From assembly GCA_900548005.1 (NCBI GenBank), contig URIZ01000003.1, positions 58,418-122,417 on the forward strand: a stretch of DNA of 64,000 bases, given 5' to 3'. Both the position numbers and the translations under genes were made by a program. The stretch's first letter is position 1. Every line of letters starts with the position of its first letter. This DNA is from an uncultured Eubacteriales bacterium (GTDB taxonomy: Bacteria; Bacillota; Clostridia; Christensenellales; CAG-917). The notes under the pieces are model-generated. The model ran no database searches. It worked only from the letters and a program-made list of their open reading frames with translations, and was not told the origin of the DNA. Shown here piece after piece: positions 1 through 8,239 of the stretch.

Positions 1-104
1 CTCAAAATCTTCACTCTCGTCGGATCGCCAAGAGCCTTGAACAGCTCGGCAAGCGAGAGCACCACTCCTTCTTTTGGCATTTTGTTGTTGTCGTTGGTAT
101 CCAT
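1..104 (-). CDS. ArsR/SmtB family transcriptional regulator, N-terminal part only (cut by window edge)
   Basis: Reading leftward from an ATG at 104, the frame gives about 34 residues. They include LAELFKALGDPTRVKIL, the first helix and turn of the ArsR-family winged helix domain, where LGDPTR is the family signature. A ribosome binding site GGAGATAAT directly precedes the ATG. Most of the protein, including any metal-binding cysteines, lies outside the window, so the inducer cannot be named. A palindrome of ArsR-operator type sits just upstream, which suggests autoregulation. Confidence 0.85.
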   Translation of the reverse strand, partial: MDTNDNNKMPKEGVVLSLAELFKALGDPTRVKIL

Positions 105-116
105 ATTATCTCCGTT

Positions 117-138
117 TGAACAATTGAGCGATTGTTCA
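117..138. promoter_or_regulatory. Candidate ArsR operator (inverted repeat)
   Basis: TGAACAAT, six bases, ATTGTTCA form a perfect 8+8 inverted repeat 13 bases upstream of the arsR start codon. Its layout resembles known ArsR/CadC-type operators. A third half-site-like TGTTCA follows at 141-146. The function is inferred from position and symmetry. Confidence 0.6.
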
Positions 139-334
139 ACTGTTCATTTATATACTATTCCCGATACGTCAAATTGTCAACACATTTTTGAAAAATTTTT
201 TGAGATTTTATATATTTTTTTCATAACGTTTTTCAAAAATACGCTCAAAACCGCTCACTCGCCGATTTTGTCGTACAAACCGTCCGAATACGACTATTTT
301 CGCCATAGAATAGGCAAAAAAATCAAATTCAATA

Positions 335-363
335 TTGATTTTGGTTTTTTGATATTGTACAAT
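335..363 (+). promoter_or_regulatory. Sigma-A type promoter for the metallophosphoesterase gene
   Basis: TTGATT (335-340), a 17-base spacer and TACAAT (358-363) lie 48 bases before the ATG at 412. An AAGGAGGAATT ribosome binding site follows. Confidence 0.6.
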
Positions 364-411
364 AGTATAGAAAGTTATTTGTGCGCGCATACGCGTGCAT
401 AAGGAGGAATT

Positions 412-3400
412 ATGAGCAAATCTTCAACGCGCCGCGTTCCGATGGTTCTTATCGTCGTGCTTGCAATCTTGCTTGCAAGTTTGATGAGTTTTTCCATTGT
501 AGACGGCATTTCAAAGGCGGATGAGAATATTGTCAAGCAAAATTCTCTATCCCTCGGGCATCTTAGCGACATCCACTACTTCCCGCTTCACCACTGCTAT
601 CAAGATGTAAAAGCCGACAACTACAAAACGAGCGATTTTTACGATTCCATGACGGGCGACACCAAGCTCGTGCTTGAAAGCGGCATCATCTTGAAACAAC
701 AGGTGGAAGCTCTCATCAAAGACGCAAAAAACGGCAAATGTCCGCAATTTGTGCTTGCGACGGGCGACCTGTCCAAGAACGGCGAAGCGACGGCTCTTGT
801 GGACGTTGCAAACTCCCTTCGCTACATGCAAAACGAAATAAGAAAGATTGCGGGATATGAAAACTTCCAAGTTTTCGCAACACCGGGCAACCACGATCTT
901 TACAACACTTCGGGTGCGCTCTACTCTCAAAAGGACGGATCGGCAAGAAAATCCGACGCTTTGAGCGCAATGCAATTCGCGCTTGTGTTTGCAGGCCTCG
1001 GCTATCCCAACGCAAACCTTACAGGCGATGACGGCGCAATCGATCTCACCGAATATCTGCCCGAAGATTATTGGTTCGGCGAGTTTACAAAGGATTATCA
1101 AGTTTCCTACAACTCGGACAAAGTCAACATCCACTACTACAACGAAAATCTCAAAGCTGTCGCATCCAAAACCACGACCGCAGAGAAACTTGCGCTTTAC
1201 TACGCAATCGGCGACGTGAACAACGCTCTTTCTTTCTCGGCAGAGATTCTCAATCCGGGGCTTGAAGACTATTCTCTTCTCGTCATTGACGCAAGCGACA
1301 GACAAGCGGCGGATATCGGCGCGCTCGTTCGCATCAACAAGAGCGAATACGAAGCTCTCAAAGCAGCAGGCAAAGCCGCCGATTTCAAATATTACCTTGA
1401 AAAAGCGGACGGAGCTATCAACACGGACAAAGAAGCAAGCGCAGACGAGCTTGCGCGCGCTCTTGCAAGCGGCAGCCACGTCTATCGCTCAACGGGACTC
1501 GACCACCTTTGCGGCGGACGTCTCACCGAACAGTTACTTAACTGGATGCAAAAATATTGCGAGCAACAAAAGGCTGAAGGCAAATCCACTCTCGGCGAAG
1601 AGACCGTGATTGCGTGTTTCCACCAAAACGCTCTTCCTCACTGGGAAATGGAAGATGAAATTCTCAAAGACTTCACCATTTACAACTGGGAAAACACCGC
1701 AAAACGCATGCTCGATATGGGCATTCGCTACGTCTTTACGGGACACATGCACGTTTGCGACGCTATGACCTACACAGATGCGGCAGGCAGAACGTTGTAC
1801 GATTTCCAAACGGGTTCTTGCGTGAGCTACTACTCTCCAAGAAGATACACCACCATTTCAAGATACGATGCAAACGGCAAACTCGGTGAAGATTGCGTGT
1901 CCAACGTCATGACTCTCGACACAGTCGGCATCAAAGAAGTGCCGTCAAGCAACGTTTTTGACGCTGCGCCGTGGGATCAAGCGGCATTCGATGCGGCAAT
2001 TGCGATATACAAGGAAGCCCCCACTCACGCAAACTGGGAAGCAGTCGTTGCCACCAACTCCGACTATCTTGCGTATATCATTCAATACGACGATATGTCT
2101 CGCCTTTCATACAACGACTACATCACAAAAGAGATCTACTCTCAACTTCTCGACAGACTCGTCAGTCACTTCATTAATCAAGGCACGATAGATTCTTTGG
2201 TGAGCAAAGTCACCGACGTCGTAGCAGGTGATAACATGGTCGTCGGACTTGTTCGAAGCACGCTCTTCCCCGACATCCAAGTGCCAAGCGAAGAATTTGA
2301 AGGCGACTTCGACACCGTCAAGATCGACTCCCAAAAAGCTCTTTGCGGTCTTGTAGACTACATTCTCGACACCGTGCTCTACGATATGCCCTACAAGTAC
2401 AACGGCGAAACCGTCAACAAGGTGCTTGACGTTGTCAACAAAGTGGTAGGCAACATTCTCGATTGGTCTTTCGGCGACGAAAACATTCAATCGAGCGTCA
2501 ACCCCGCCAACAAGGGCAAAATGAAAGTGCAGGATATTGCGTCTTTCATTCTCACCGCGCACACTATCGGCATCGAGATTTCCTTTGACGAAACCTACGA
2601 TTCAATCGATGCAAAATACACCGAAGTTGCCTGCGGCGAAGAAACTTTCCGCTTCCAACAACCCACCGACGCAACTTATCGTAAACGTATGCTCGCCGCA
2701 CTCAACGATATGTGCGACCAACTCGAAAGCGGCGTGTTTGTGGACAGACTTTTGAAGGCTCTTCTCAACCCCGTATTCTCTGACGAAGGCTCTGTGCTCA
2801 AAACTCTGCTCACCCACAAATTCGACTTCAACAATGCGGTGACAAAGGGCTACATCACCAAAGATGAAATGACCAGTTTGAAGGATGGTCTTGGAAAAGG
2901 TCTCCCCGGTCTTCTCAAACTGCCCGTTGTCAAAACCGCTCTTGAAAAATTCGGCATCAATCTTCAACTCGCAGACGACTTCTCAATCGACGCGGAAAAC
3001 TTTGTGATTGCCGACGTCGTCAACGATTTGTTGCCTGCAATCAAGCCAATTGTCGCAAAACTTCTCGGATTCACCCTTGACGGAAACGACGTAATCGGCA
3101 TTGTGCAAAACTTCCTTGACAGCTATCTTGTTGACAGTTTCTACAAGGGCCTCGGCGGCATTGCCAAAGACATTGTCGTGACGTTTGCAACAGACGTATA
3201 TCCCGACCTTGCAGACTTCACCAACCCTGCCGCTCCCACCACGTTCCAACCCCACGCAGACTATGTGTACGGCAATGTGAAACTCTCCTATTTGGCATCG
3301 CTCAACAAAGTATCGCAAGTGGGCGCAACCTTCAATGCGGCAACGCAAGACAACGGCAGAGTGCCTTCAAGAGTCACCGCAAACTTCGATACGGCAAGCG

Positions 3401-4956
3401 GCACAACCACATTCACAATCCGCTTCTACACCGATGAAAACGTGTACGGCACGTTCAGACTTCTCGACGAGAACGGCAACGAACTCGGCAAGCTCTCCAC
3501 TTCTCAAAAGCAAGCGTTTTTAGACTATGAGGCAAACAAGACCGACTATCTCGACACCAAAGCAAACGCAACCATAAACGGCATAAACGTGAGCATGCTC
3601 ACCCAAACCAAGCCGCAATACGTCCCGCTCATCAACCTCGGACTCCTTTGCATTACGCACGGTCAAATCGAAGACAAGGCAACAAAACAACCCTACGTTT
3701 ACGGCGATCGCGATAAGGCTGTCGCAAACAGCGTGATCTACTACAATTGCACCACCGTCACCGTCTCGGGACTCGAAGCAGGCAAAACCTACTACTATGA
3801 CGTTGCCGGCAACTTTGAGTATAAAGACGAAGTCAACACCTTCTCTTTGCTCGATTTTGTCAAGCTCGACGGATACGAGAAAAAGGCTCTCTCCTTCACC
3901 ACAGCAAAAGGCAAGGATGCGGACAAGTTTGAATTCCTTACAATCGCTGACATCCAAGGTATGATCCAAAGCATGTACGACGAAAGCCACGAGGCAGTCA
4001 CCGCTCTTCTCAAAGACGAGCGCGTCAACGGCTACGACTTCATTCTCAACGCCGGCGATATGTGCGACAACAGCAAGAACTTCGGTCAATGGGGCATGGC
4101 TCTTGACACCTACAAGGACTTAACGCTCAACTCGTCCGTGTTCTTCACCTCGGGCAACCACGAGAACAACACCGGCGCAATGGGCAGATACTTCAACTAC
4201 ACAGAGATGAAGGACGGAGCGGCGCAACCAATCAGCGGCGAATACTACTCTTTCGACTACGCAAACGCGCACTTTGTGGTGCTCAACACCAACGATACCG
4301 ATGAAAACGGACTCGCAAAAGACCAACTCGCATGGCTTGAAAACGACCTTACAAACACCGATGCAAAATGGAAATTCGTGCTTATGCACAAGAGTTTGTA
4401 CTCGGCAGGCTCGCATGCGTTCGACACCGAAGTCATCGCTATGAGAAGTCAACTCTCAAAACTCTTTGCAGAAAACGGAGTCAACGTTGTGTTTGGCGGT
4501 CACGACCACACCTACACCGAAACTTATCTCGTCAACAAGGACGGCAAAGTTGTGGACAAGACCAATGCAGAAGGCGTGAGATACACCGGTGACGGCGTTC
4601 TCTACATCACGCTCGGCACGCTCGGCACAAAGTTCTACAACTACAAAGAGAACAACACCACAACCGACAAATTCAACAAGGACGGCAGCATTCTCTCCAC
4701 GCTCGATTCTCAAACGTTCGGCAAAGTCAGCGTTGACGGAGACACCATCACCTACACCGGCTACTACTACAACCGCGCAACCGGCAAGATTGACGAAATC
4801 GGCGCAACCACTCTCACATCCGTTGCACCGCCCAAGGACAACAAGTTGACGACAATCCTGCTTGCAACAATCATTCCGTCAGTCGCAGTCATAGGCGTCG
4901 GCACGGGGCTCGGCATCCACTTCGGCAAGAAGAAAAAAGCAAAACTCAGCGCATAA
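412..4956 (+). CDS. Large cell-surface protein with two calcineurin-like metallophosphoesterase domains
   Basis: The protein has 1514 residues. An N-terminal membrane segment (about 11-30) acts as signal peptide or anchor. A first metallophosphoesterase domain shows all metal-ligand blocks: D53-I-H55, G118-D119, G159-N160-H161, H404 and G444-H445-x-H447. A roughly 600-residue middle follows with no recognised fold. Near 1010-1150 a beta-sandwich resembling the purple acid phosphatase N-terminal domain (GLEAGKTYYYDV) precedes a second phosphoesterase domain with D1180, D1216, N1249-H1250, H1364 and H1366. The C-terminus has a membrane helix (about 1482-1502) and a lysine-rich stop, so both domains should face outward. 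Substrates are unknown; phosphomonoesters or diesters are the family expectation. The first domain has an insertion between the GNH and H404 blocks. The gene has its own promoter and terminator and is monocistronic. Confidence 0.9.
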   Translation: MSKSSTRRVPMVLIVVLAILLASLMSFSIVDGISKADENIVKQNSLSLGHLSDIHYFPLHHCYQDVKADNYKTSDFYDSMTGDTKLVLESGIILKQQVEALIKDAKNGKCPQFVLATGDLSKNGEATALVDVANSLRYMQNEIRKIAGYENFQVFATPGNHDLYNTSGALYSQKDGSARKSDALSAMQFALVFAGLGYPNANLTGDDGAIDLTEYLPEDYWFGEFTKDYQVSYNSDKVNIHYYNENLKAVASKTTTAEKLALYYAIGDVNNALSFSAEILNPGLEDYSLLVIDASDRQAADIGALVRINKSEYEALKAAGKAADFKYYLEKADGAINTDKEASADELARALASGSHVYRSTGLDHLCGGRLTEQLLNWMQKYCEQQKAEGKSTLGEETVIACFHQNALPHWEMEDEILKDFTIYNWENTAKRMLDMGIRYVFTGHMHVCDAMTYTDAAGRTLYDFQTGSCVSYYSPRRYTTISRYDANGKLGEDCVSNVMTLDTVGIKEVPSSNVFDAAPWDQAAFDAAIAIYKEAPTHANWEAVVATNSDYLAYIIQYDDMSRLSYNDYITKEIYSQLLDRLVSHFINQGTIDSLVSKVTDVVAGDNMVVGLVRSTLFPDIQVPSEEFEGDFDTVKIDSQKALCGLVDYILDTVLYDMPYKYNGETVNKVLDVVNKVVGNILDWSFGDENIQSSVNPANKGKMKVQDIASFILTAHTIGIEISFDETYDSIDAKYTEVACGEETFRFQQPTDATYRKRMLAALNDMCDQLESGVFVDRLLKALLNPVFSDEGSVLKTLLTHKFDFNNAVTKGYITKDEMTSLKDGLGKGLPGLLKLPVVKTALEKFGINLQLADDFSIDAENFVIADVVNDLLPAIKPIVAKLLGFTLDGNDVIGIVQNFLDSYLVDSFYKGLGGIAKDIVVTFATDVYPDLADFTNPAAPTTFQPHADYVYGNVKLSYLASLNKVSQVGATFNAATQDNGRVPSRVTANFDTASGTTTFTIRFYTDENVYGTFRLLDENGNELGKLSTSQKQAFLDYEANKTDYLDTKANATINGINVSMLTQTKPQYVPLINLGLLCITHGQIEDKATKQPYVYGDRDKAVANSVIYYNCTTVTVSGLEAGKTYYYDVAGNFEYKDEVNTFSLLDFVKLDGYEKKALSFTTAKGKDADKFEFLTIADIQGMIQSMYDESHEAVTALLKDERVNGYDFILNAGDMCDNSKNFGQWGMALDTYKDLTLNSSVFFTSGNHENNTGAMGRYFNYTEMKDGAAQPISGEYYSFDYANAHFVVLNTNDTDENGLAKDQLAWLENDLTNTDAKWKFVLMHKSLYSAGSHAFDTEVIAMRSQLSKLFAENGVNVVFGGHDHTYTETYLVNKDGKVVDKTNAEGVRYTGDGVLYITLGTLGTKFYNYKENNTTTDKFNKDGSILSTLDSQTFGKVSVDGDTITYTGYYYNRATGKIDEIGATTLTSVAPPKDNKLTTILLATIIPSVAVIGVGTGLGIHFGKKKKAKLSA

Positions 4957-4971
4957 CCTGCCTGTGCAACA

Positions 4972-5003
4972 AAAAAGCGTTCACCGTTTGGTGAACGCTT
5001 TTT
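4972..5003. terminator. Strong intrinsic terminator, probably bidirectional
   Basis: A 14-bp perfect stem (AAAAAGCGTTCACC against its complement) with a 4-base loop lies 16 bases after the stop codon at 4956. It ends in T's on both strands, so it can also stop minus-strand transcription coming from the small gene at 5169-5333. Confidence 0.9.
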
Positions 5004-5060
5004 CTTTTGCCAACCTACCGGCAAATGCGTGTATCATAAGTCAACGCGTATGCCATAGCT

Positions 5061-5127
5061 TTATTGTCAAAACATATTGCCTATTCCAATATCCCGATTT
5101 GACGCTTATCTAAAAAAAGTTTGCCGT
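5061..5127 (-). pseudogene. Remnant of a grpE 3' end / dnaK upstream region
   Basis: This stretch aligns by eye with the end of grpE plus the following grpE-dnaK spacer (about 12417-12487). Shared blocks include TTGTCAAA, CTATTCC, AATATCC, TTTGACGCTT and AGTTTGCCGTT. Translated on the minus strand it ends NGKLFLDKRQIGILE-stop, where GrpE ends NGKLLRPASVKVGYWE-stop; indels break the frame. It appears to be a decayed duplicate. No other part of GrpE is recognisable upstream, because the 54-residue gene begins there. Confidence 0.55.
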
Positions 5128-5168
5128 TTATTTGTTTATAATCCTACTTCAATTGCGGTTTTTTAGGC

Positions 5169-5333
5169 TCAGTAGTCTTCGCAATCTCCGTCACAATCGT
5201 CGCACTCGCAATCTTCAACGGGATCGCCGCAGTCGTCACACTCATCATCGTACAGCCACGGCTCGTATGCGTCCGAACTCTTTTTTGTCGATTTGTCATC
5301 GGAATTGCCAAACAAAAAATCCAAAAGTCCCAT
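5169..5333 (-). CDS. 54-residue Cys/Asp-rich mini-protein (unknown)
   Basis: The frame starts MGLLDFLFGNSDDK and ends in a tail of Asp, Glu and six cysteines (C32, C35, C42, C44, C47, C51, spaced CxxC, CxC, CxxC and CxxxC). Expression is well supported: a TTGCAA-17-TATAAT promoter lies at 5354-5382 and AAGGAG sits 7 bases before the ATG. The short hydrophobic N-terminus LLDFLF may bind membrane or a partner. The cysteine pattern suggests metal binding, but no family was recognised. It lies between a convergent metallophosphoesterase gene and a repeat cluster, downstream of hinT but transcribed separately. The start is the only ATG with a Shine-Dalgarno sequence. Confidence 0.7.
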   Translation of the reverse strand: MGLLDFLFGNSDDKSTKKSSDAYEPWLYDDECDDCGDPVEDCECDDCDGDCEDY

Positions 5334-5353
5334 AAAAAATCTCCTTTTTGTTT

Positions 5354-5382
5354 ATTATATCACGCCCAAACGGCATTTGCAA
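5354..5382 (-). promoter_or_regulatory. Promoter of the 54-residue Cys-rich gene
   Basis: On the minus strand TTGCAA (5377-5382), a 17-base spacer and TATAAT (5354-5359) give a near-consensus sigma-A promoter 20 bases upstream of the ATG. Confidence 0.75.
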
Positions 5383-5489
5383 TGCAAAACAAATTGCATA
5401 CATGCAAAAATCGGTAAAAACATGGTTCTAACAGGGTTATTTGATATTTAGACCTATAAAAAAAATTGATAATAGATTAAGAATGTTCA

Positions 5490-5567
5490 AACTACCAAAC
5501 ACAGATGAGAGCGTATTTTTTTCATACGTTTTTTTGGAAAACTCTGGCGCAGTTATTCGTAGTTTTG
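5490..5567. repeat. Degenerate copy of the nested stem-loop repeat
   Basis: AAACTAC (5490-5496) pairs with GTAGTTT. Inside are ATGAGAGCGTAT and GCGCAGTTATTCG, recognisable versions of the conserved arms of the full copies. A CGTAT/ATACG hairpin replaces the usual central stem. Sequence 5468-5500 (GAT..AATAGAT..AAGAAT, then TTCAAACTACCAAAC) recurs at 5586-5619, so this block and the next copy arose by duplication. Confidence 0.5.
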
Positions 5568-5613
5568 CGCATTTTGTAAAACCGCGATAAATAGATGAAG
5601 AATATTCAAACTA

Positions 5614-5739
5614 CCAAACTGCGTCATTGAGATGAAGAACGAGAAAAGCGCATCTTGATGCAAGCCTAGTGTACAAAACGGTACACGACTTGTAGCAAGG
5701 TGCGCTTGACAAAGTTATTCGCTCAATGACACAGTTTGG
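5614..5739. repeat. Nested stem-loop repeat, copy A (after hinT)
   Basis: Three nested stems are visible. The outer stem is CCAAACTG plus GTCATTGAG (5614-5631) with CTCAATGAC plus CAGTTTGG (5722-5739). The middle stem is AAGCGCATCTTG (5646-5657) with CAAGGTGCGCTT (5696-5707). The inner stem is CAAG-CCTA-GTGTAC (5661-5674) with GTACAC-GA-CTTG (5681-5692). The conserved single-strand-like arms are GATGAAGAAC and GTTATTCGC. It ends 8 bases beyond the hinT stop codon. The family is described under findings. Confidence 0.8.
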
Positions 5740-5747
5740 CGCGTTTT

Positions 5748-6089
5748 TTAGCACATCAAATCGCTAAGCTTAGCCCCACCCAATATGTGTATATGCAAAT
5801 GTCCAACAGATTGACAACCGTCTGCGCCTTTGTTGGATACAAGACGGAAACCGTTGGAAAGACCGAGTTGATCGGTGAGCGTCGAGAGCTTTTTGATGCA
5901 TTTTGCAAGAGTTTGCGCTTGGGCATCGGACATCTCGATGATGTTGGCATAATGCTCTTTGGGGATGAGCAAAAGGTGGATTGGGGCTTGCGGATTCAAG
6001 TCCTTGATGATCACCATATCGTCGTCTTCATGGAGTTTTGTGGACGGAATTTCTCCGTTTGCTATTTTGCAAAAAATGCAGTCGATCAT
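5748..6089 (-). CDS. hinT: HIT family nucleotide-binding hydrolase (HinT-like)
   Basis: The 113-residue protein has the histidine triad HLHIHIL near residues 97-103 and the N-terminal CIFCKI block typical of bacterial HinT. These cytosolic enzymes hydrolyse adenosine 5'-phosphoramidates and similar nucleotide conjugates. AAGGAG sits 7 bases before the ATG. It is the last gene of the hrcA operon, 61 bases after mtaB, and is followed directly by nested repeat copy A, which may form the operon's 3' end. Confidence 0.93.
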   Translation of the reverse strand: MIDCIFCKIANGEIPSTKLHEDDDMVIIKDLNPQAPIHLLLIPKEHYANIIEMSDAQAQTLAKCIKKLSTLTDQLGLSNGFRLVSNKGADGCQSVGHLHIHILGGAKLSDLMC

Positions 6090-6150
6090 ATAAATTCTCC
6101 TTATTTTTGATTGATTTTGACGATTTGAAACAAAATCACGCGGGGGTTTG

Positions 6151-7443
6151 TCATTTTGCGGATTTCACGCTGTCGTCAGCTATGCCGTCCAAATATCTGT
6201 GGGTTGGCACGATTTGTCGCACTTCGTTGTGCGCGCCCTGACGAGAGTACACTTTCACGTAGTTGGGGGTATGTCCGCACCACACTCCGTCTTCCGCCGT
6301 CTCGAACAGCACGCTTTGGGGCATGCCGAGCTGCTTGTTGAGATAGTTTTGCACAAGCTCGCTCTTGATGCCGCTCATCATTCTTTGGCGGCTTGTGACA
6401 ACGTCCGGGGACAAAGGTTTCATCCTGCCTGCCACCGTGCCGCGCCGTGACGAGTACGGAAAAACGTGGATGTCGGCAAATCCGACTTTGGTTGCAAATC
6501 GCATGCAATTTTCAAACTGCTCTTCCGTTTCGGTGGGAAAGCCCACGATGATGTCAGTTGTGACGGCGCAATCGGGATAGTATTCTCGTATCAGTTTCAC
6601 CGCGTTGTAATACTGCTCGGTCGTGTAGTGGCGATTCATCGCTTTGAGCGTTGCATCGTCGCCGCTTTGCAATGACAGGTGAAAATGCGGACAAAAACGC
6701 TTGATTTTCTTTGTCGCGTCCAAAAATTCTTTGCAAATCACGCCCACTTCCAAAGAGCCGAGCCGCACTCCGAAATCGTAGCGGGAAAGCGCGTTCATAA
6801 GCTCGGTCAGCGACGAATTTGTGTCTTTGCCGAATGCGGACAGATTGATGCCTGTCACCACCACTTCTTTTGCAACGCCTTTGACACAATCCAGCTCGCA
6901 AAGCACGCTTTCTATGCTCCTTGAACGGCTTCTTCCGCGCACGTACGGGATAAGGCAATAGCTGCAAAAGTTGTTGCAACCGTCCTGCACCTTGATGAAA
7001 TGGCGGGTTTTGAGATTGACGATACCTTCGTTGTCTTCGTATTCTTTGCTTATGTCAAAACGATCGGGGACGATTTTGTCAAATTTTTCATCGCCGACGT
7101 AGCGCGCGGCTATTTTGCGCGCAAAACCGACTTTTCCGTCCGTTCCCGAGATATATTCAACGTTGTTTTTTGCAAATTGCGCAAAATTGTTTTGTGATGC
7201 GCATCCGCACACGTATATGCGAGCGTTGGGATTGACTTTGAGTATTCTTGCAACCGATTGGCGAGATTTCTTCTCCGCCTCGGCAGTGACCGCGCAAGAA
7301 TTGACTATGTACACATCGGCAAATTCAAGCCCTTCGGTGATCTCAAACCCCGCATGCTCGAATACGGCAAGCATGGCGTCCGTGTCGTACTGATTGACTT
7401 TGCAACCGAGCGTGAATATTGAAATTTTCGGCAAATCACTCAT
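6151..7443 (-). CDS. mtaB: tRNA t6A37 methylthiotransferase MtaB
   Basis: A methylthiotransferase-type radical SAM enzyme of 430 residues. The N-terminal UPF0004 domain (ISIFTLGCKVNQYDTDAM) and its cysteines bind one Fe-S cluster. The radical SAM motif CNNFCSYCLIPYVRGRSRSR (CxxxCxxC) binds the second, and a C-terminal TRAM-like segment follows. GCKVNQYD is typical of MtaB rather than MiaB or RimO. It converts t6A37 to ms2t6A37 in tRNAs reading ANN codons. The ATG at 7443 with GGGAGA upstream is preferred over a TTG at 7449. It overlaps the end of rsmE by 8 bases, which indicates translational coupling. The t6A synthesis genes tsaB and tsaE are also in this window. Confidence 0.93.
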   Translation of the reverse strand: MSDLPKISIFTLGCKVNQYDTDAMLAVFEHAGFEITEGLEFADVYIVNSCAVTAEAEKKSRQSVARILKVNPNARIYVCGCASQNNFAQFAKNNVEYISGTDGKVGFARKIAARYVGDEKFDKIVPDRFDISKEYEDNEGIVNLKTRHFIKVQDGCNNFCSYCLIPYVRGRSRSRSIESVLCELDCVKGVAKEVVVTGINLSAFGKDTNSSLTELMNALSRYDFGVRLGSLEVGVICKEFLDATKKIKRFCPHFHLSLQSGDDATLKAMNRHYTTEQYYNAVKLIREYYPDCAVTTDIIVGFPTETEEQFENCMRFATKVGFADIHVFPYSSRRGTVAGRMKPLSPDVVTSRQRMMSGIKSELVQNYLNKQLGMPQSVLFETAEDGVWCGHTPNYVKVYSRQGAHNEVRQIVPTHRYLDGIADDSVKSAK

Positions 7444-8158
7444 AGTCAAGTTCTCCCAAATGATCCAAAAGCAGCGCGCAAGACACGATAGACGCCGTTT
7501 CCGCGCGCAAAATGCGTCTTCCGAGCGTAATTATCGTTGCTCCGCACTCTTTTGCTTTGTCCGTTTCTTCTTGCGTAAATCCGCCTTCCGGGCCAACGAC
7601 AAGCGCAATGTTTTTGCCTTTGCAAAGGCAATCTTTTATGCGGTTTTTCTTCTCGTTTTCGTATGCGAAAAGCACCGTGTCAAAATCTTTGAAACTTGAA
7701 AGCACCGCATCGAAATTTTCAAGTGCGCCCACCTTTGACAAATATGCCGAGCCGCATTGTTTTGCGGCTTCTAACGCTATCTTTTCCGCTCTGTCTTGCG
7801 AAAATTTGGTCTCGGCGCAATTGGCGGAAACAAAAGGAACGATCTTGTCAACGCCAAGCTCCACCGCCTTTTGAAAGACAAAATCGAGTTTGTTGTTTTT
7901 CAAAAGCCCGGCAAACAAAGTCACGTGAGCTTTTTTGACGTCAACTGCGGTTTCTTTGTCGATGACAAGCGTTGCAAAATCTTTGCCGATCTCTTTGACG
8001 GTGCAAAGCCTTTCCACACCGTCGTTTGCGCACACGATCGCTTTGAATCCGACCTTGTAGCGCAACACTTTGACCATGTGCAAAAACTCGTCACCCGTCA
8101 AGGTTACAAAGGTGCCGTTTATGTCGCTCGGTTCAACAAAAAATCGTCTAATTTCCAT
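7436..8158 (-). CDS. rsmE: 16S rRNA (uracil1498-N3)-methyltransferase RsmE
   Basis: The 240-residue SPOUT-class methyltransferase has the knotted SAM-binding region LVVGPEGGFTQEE and LGRRILRAETA near the C-terminus, both diagnostic for RsmE. It methylates U1498 of 16S rRNA in the assembled 30S subunit. It sits in the usual Firmicutes place between prmA and mtaB, in the same operon. The ribosome binding site is weak (GGTTAG). No anomalies were seen. Confidence 0.95.
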   Translation of the reverse strand: MEIRRFFVEPSDINGTFVTLTGDEFLHMVKVLRYKVGFKAIVCANDGVERLCTVKEIGKDFATLVIDKETAVDVKKAHVTLFAGLLKNNKLDFVFQKAVELGVDKIVPFVSANCAETKFSQDRAEKIALEAAKQCGSAYLSKVGALENFDAVLSSFKDFDTVLFAYENEKKNRIKDCLCKGKNIALVVGPEGGFTQEETDKAKECGATIITLGRRILRAETASIVSCALLLDHLGELDYE

Positions 8159-8239
8159 ATTCTAACCGTATGTATTGATTTTTTTCACTGCGGCGCACTC
8201 TGCAATTTATGTGGCGATTTCACCGCAAAAAGCAAAAAA

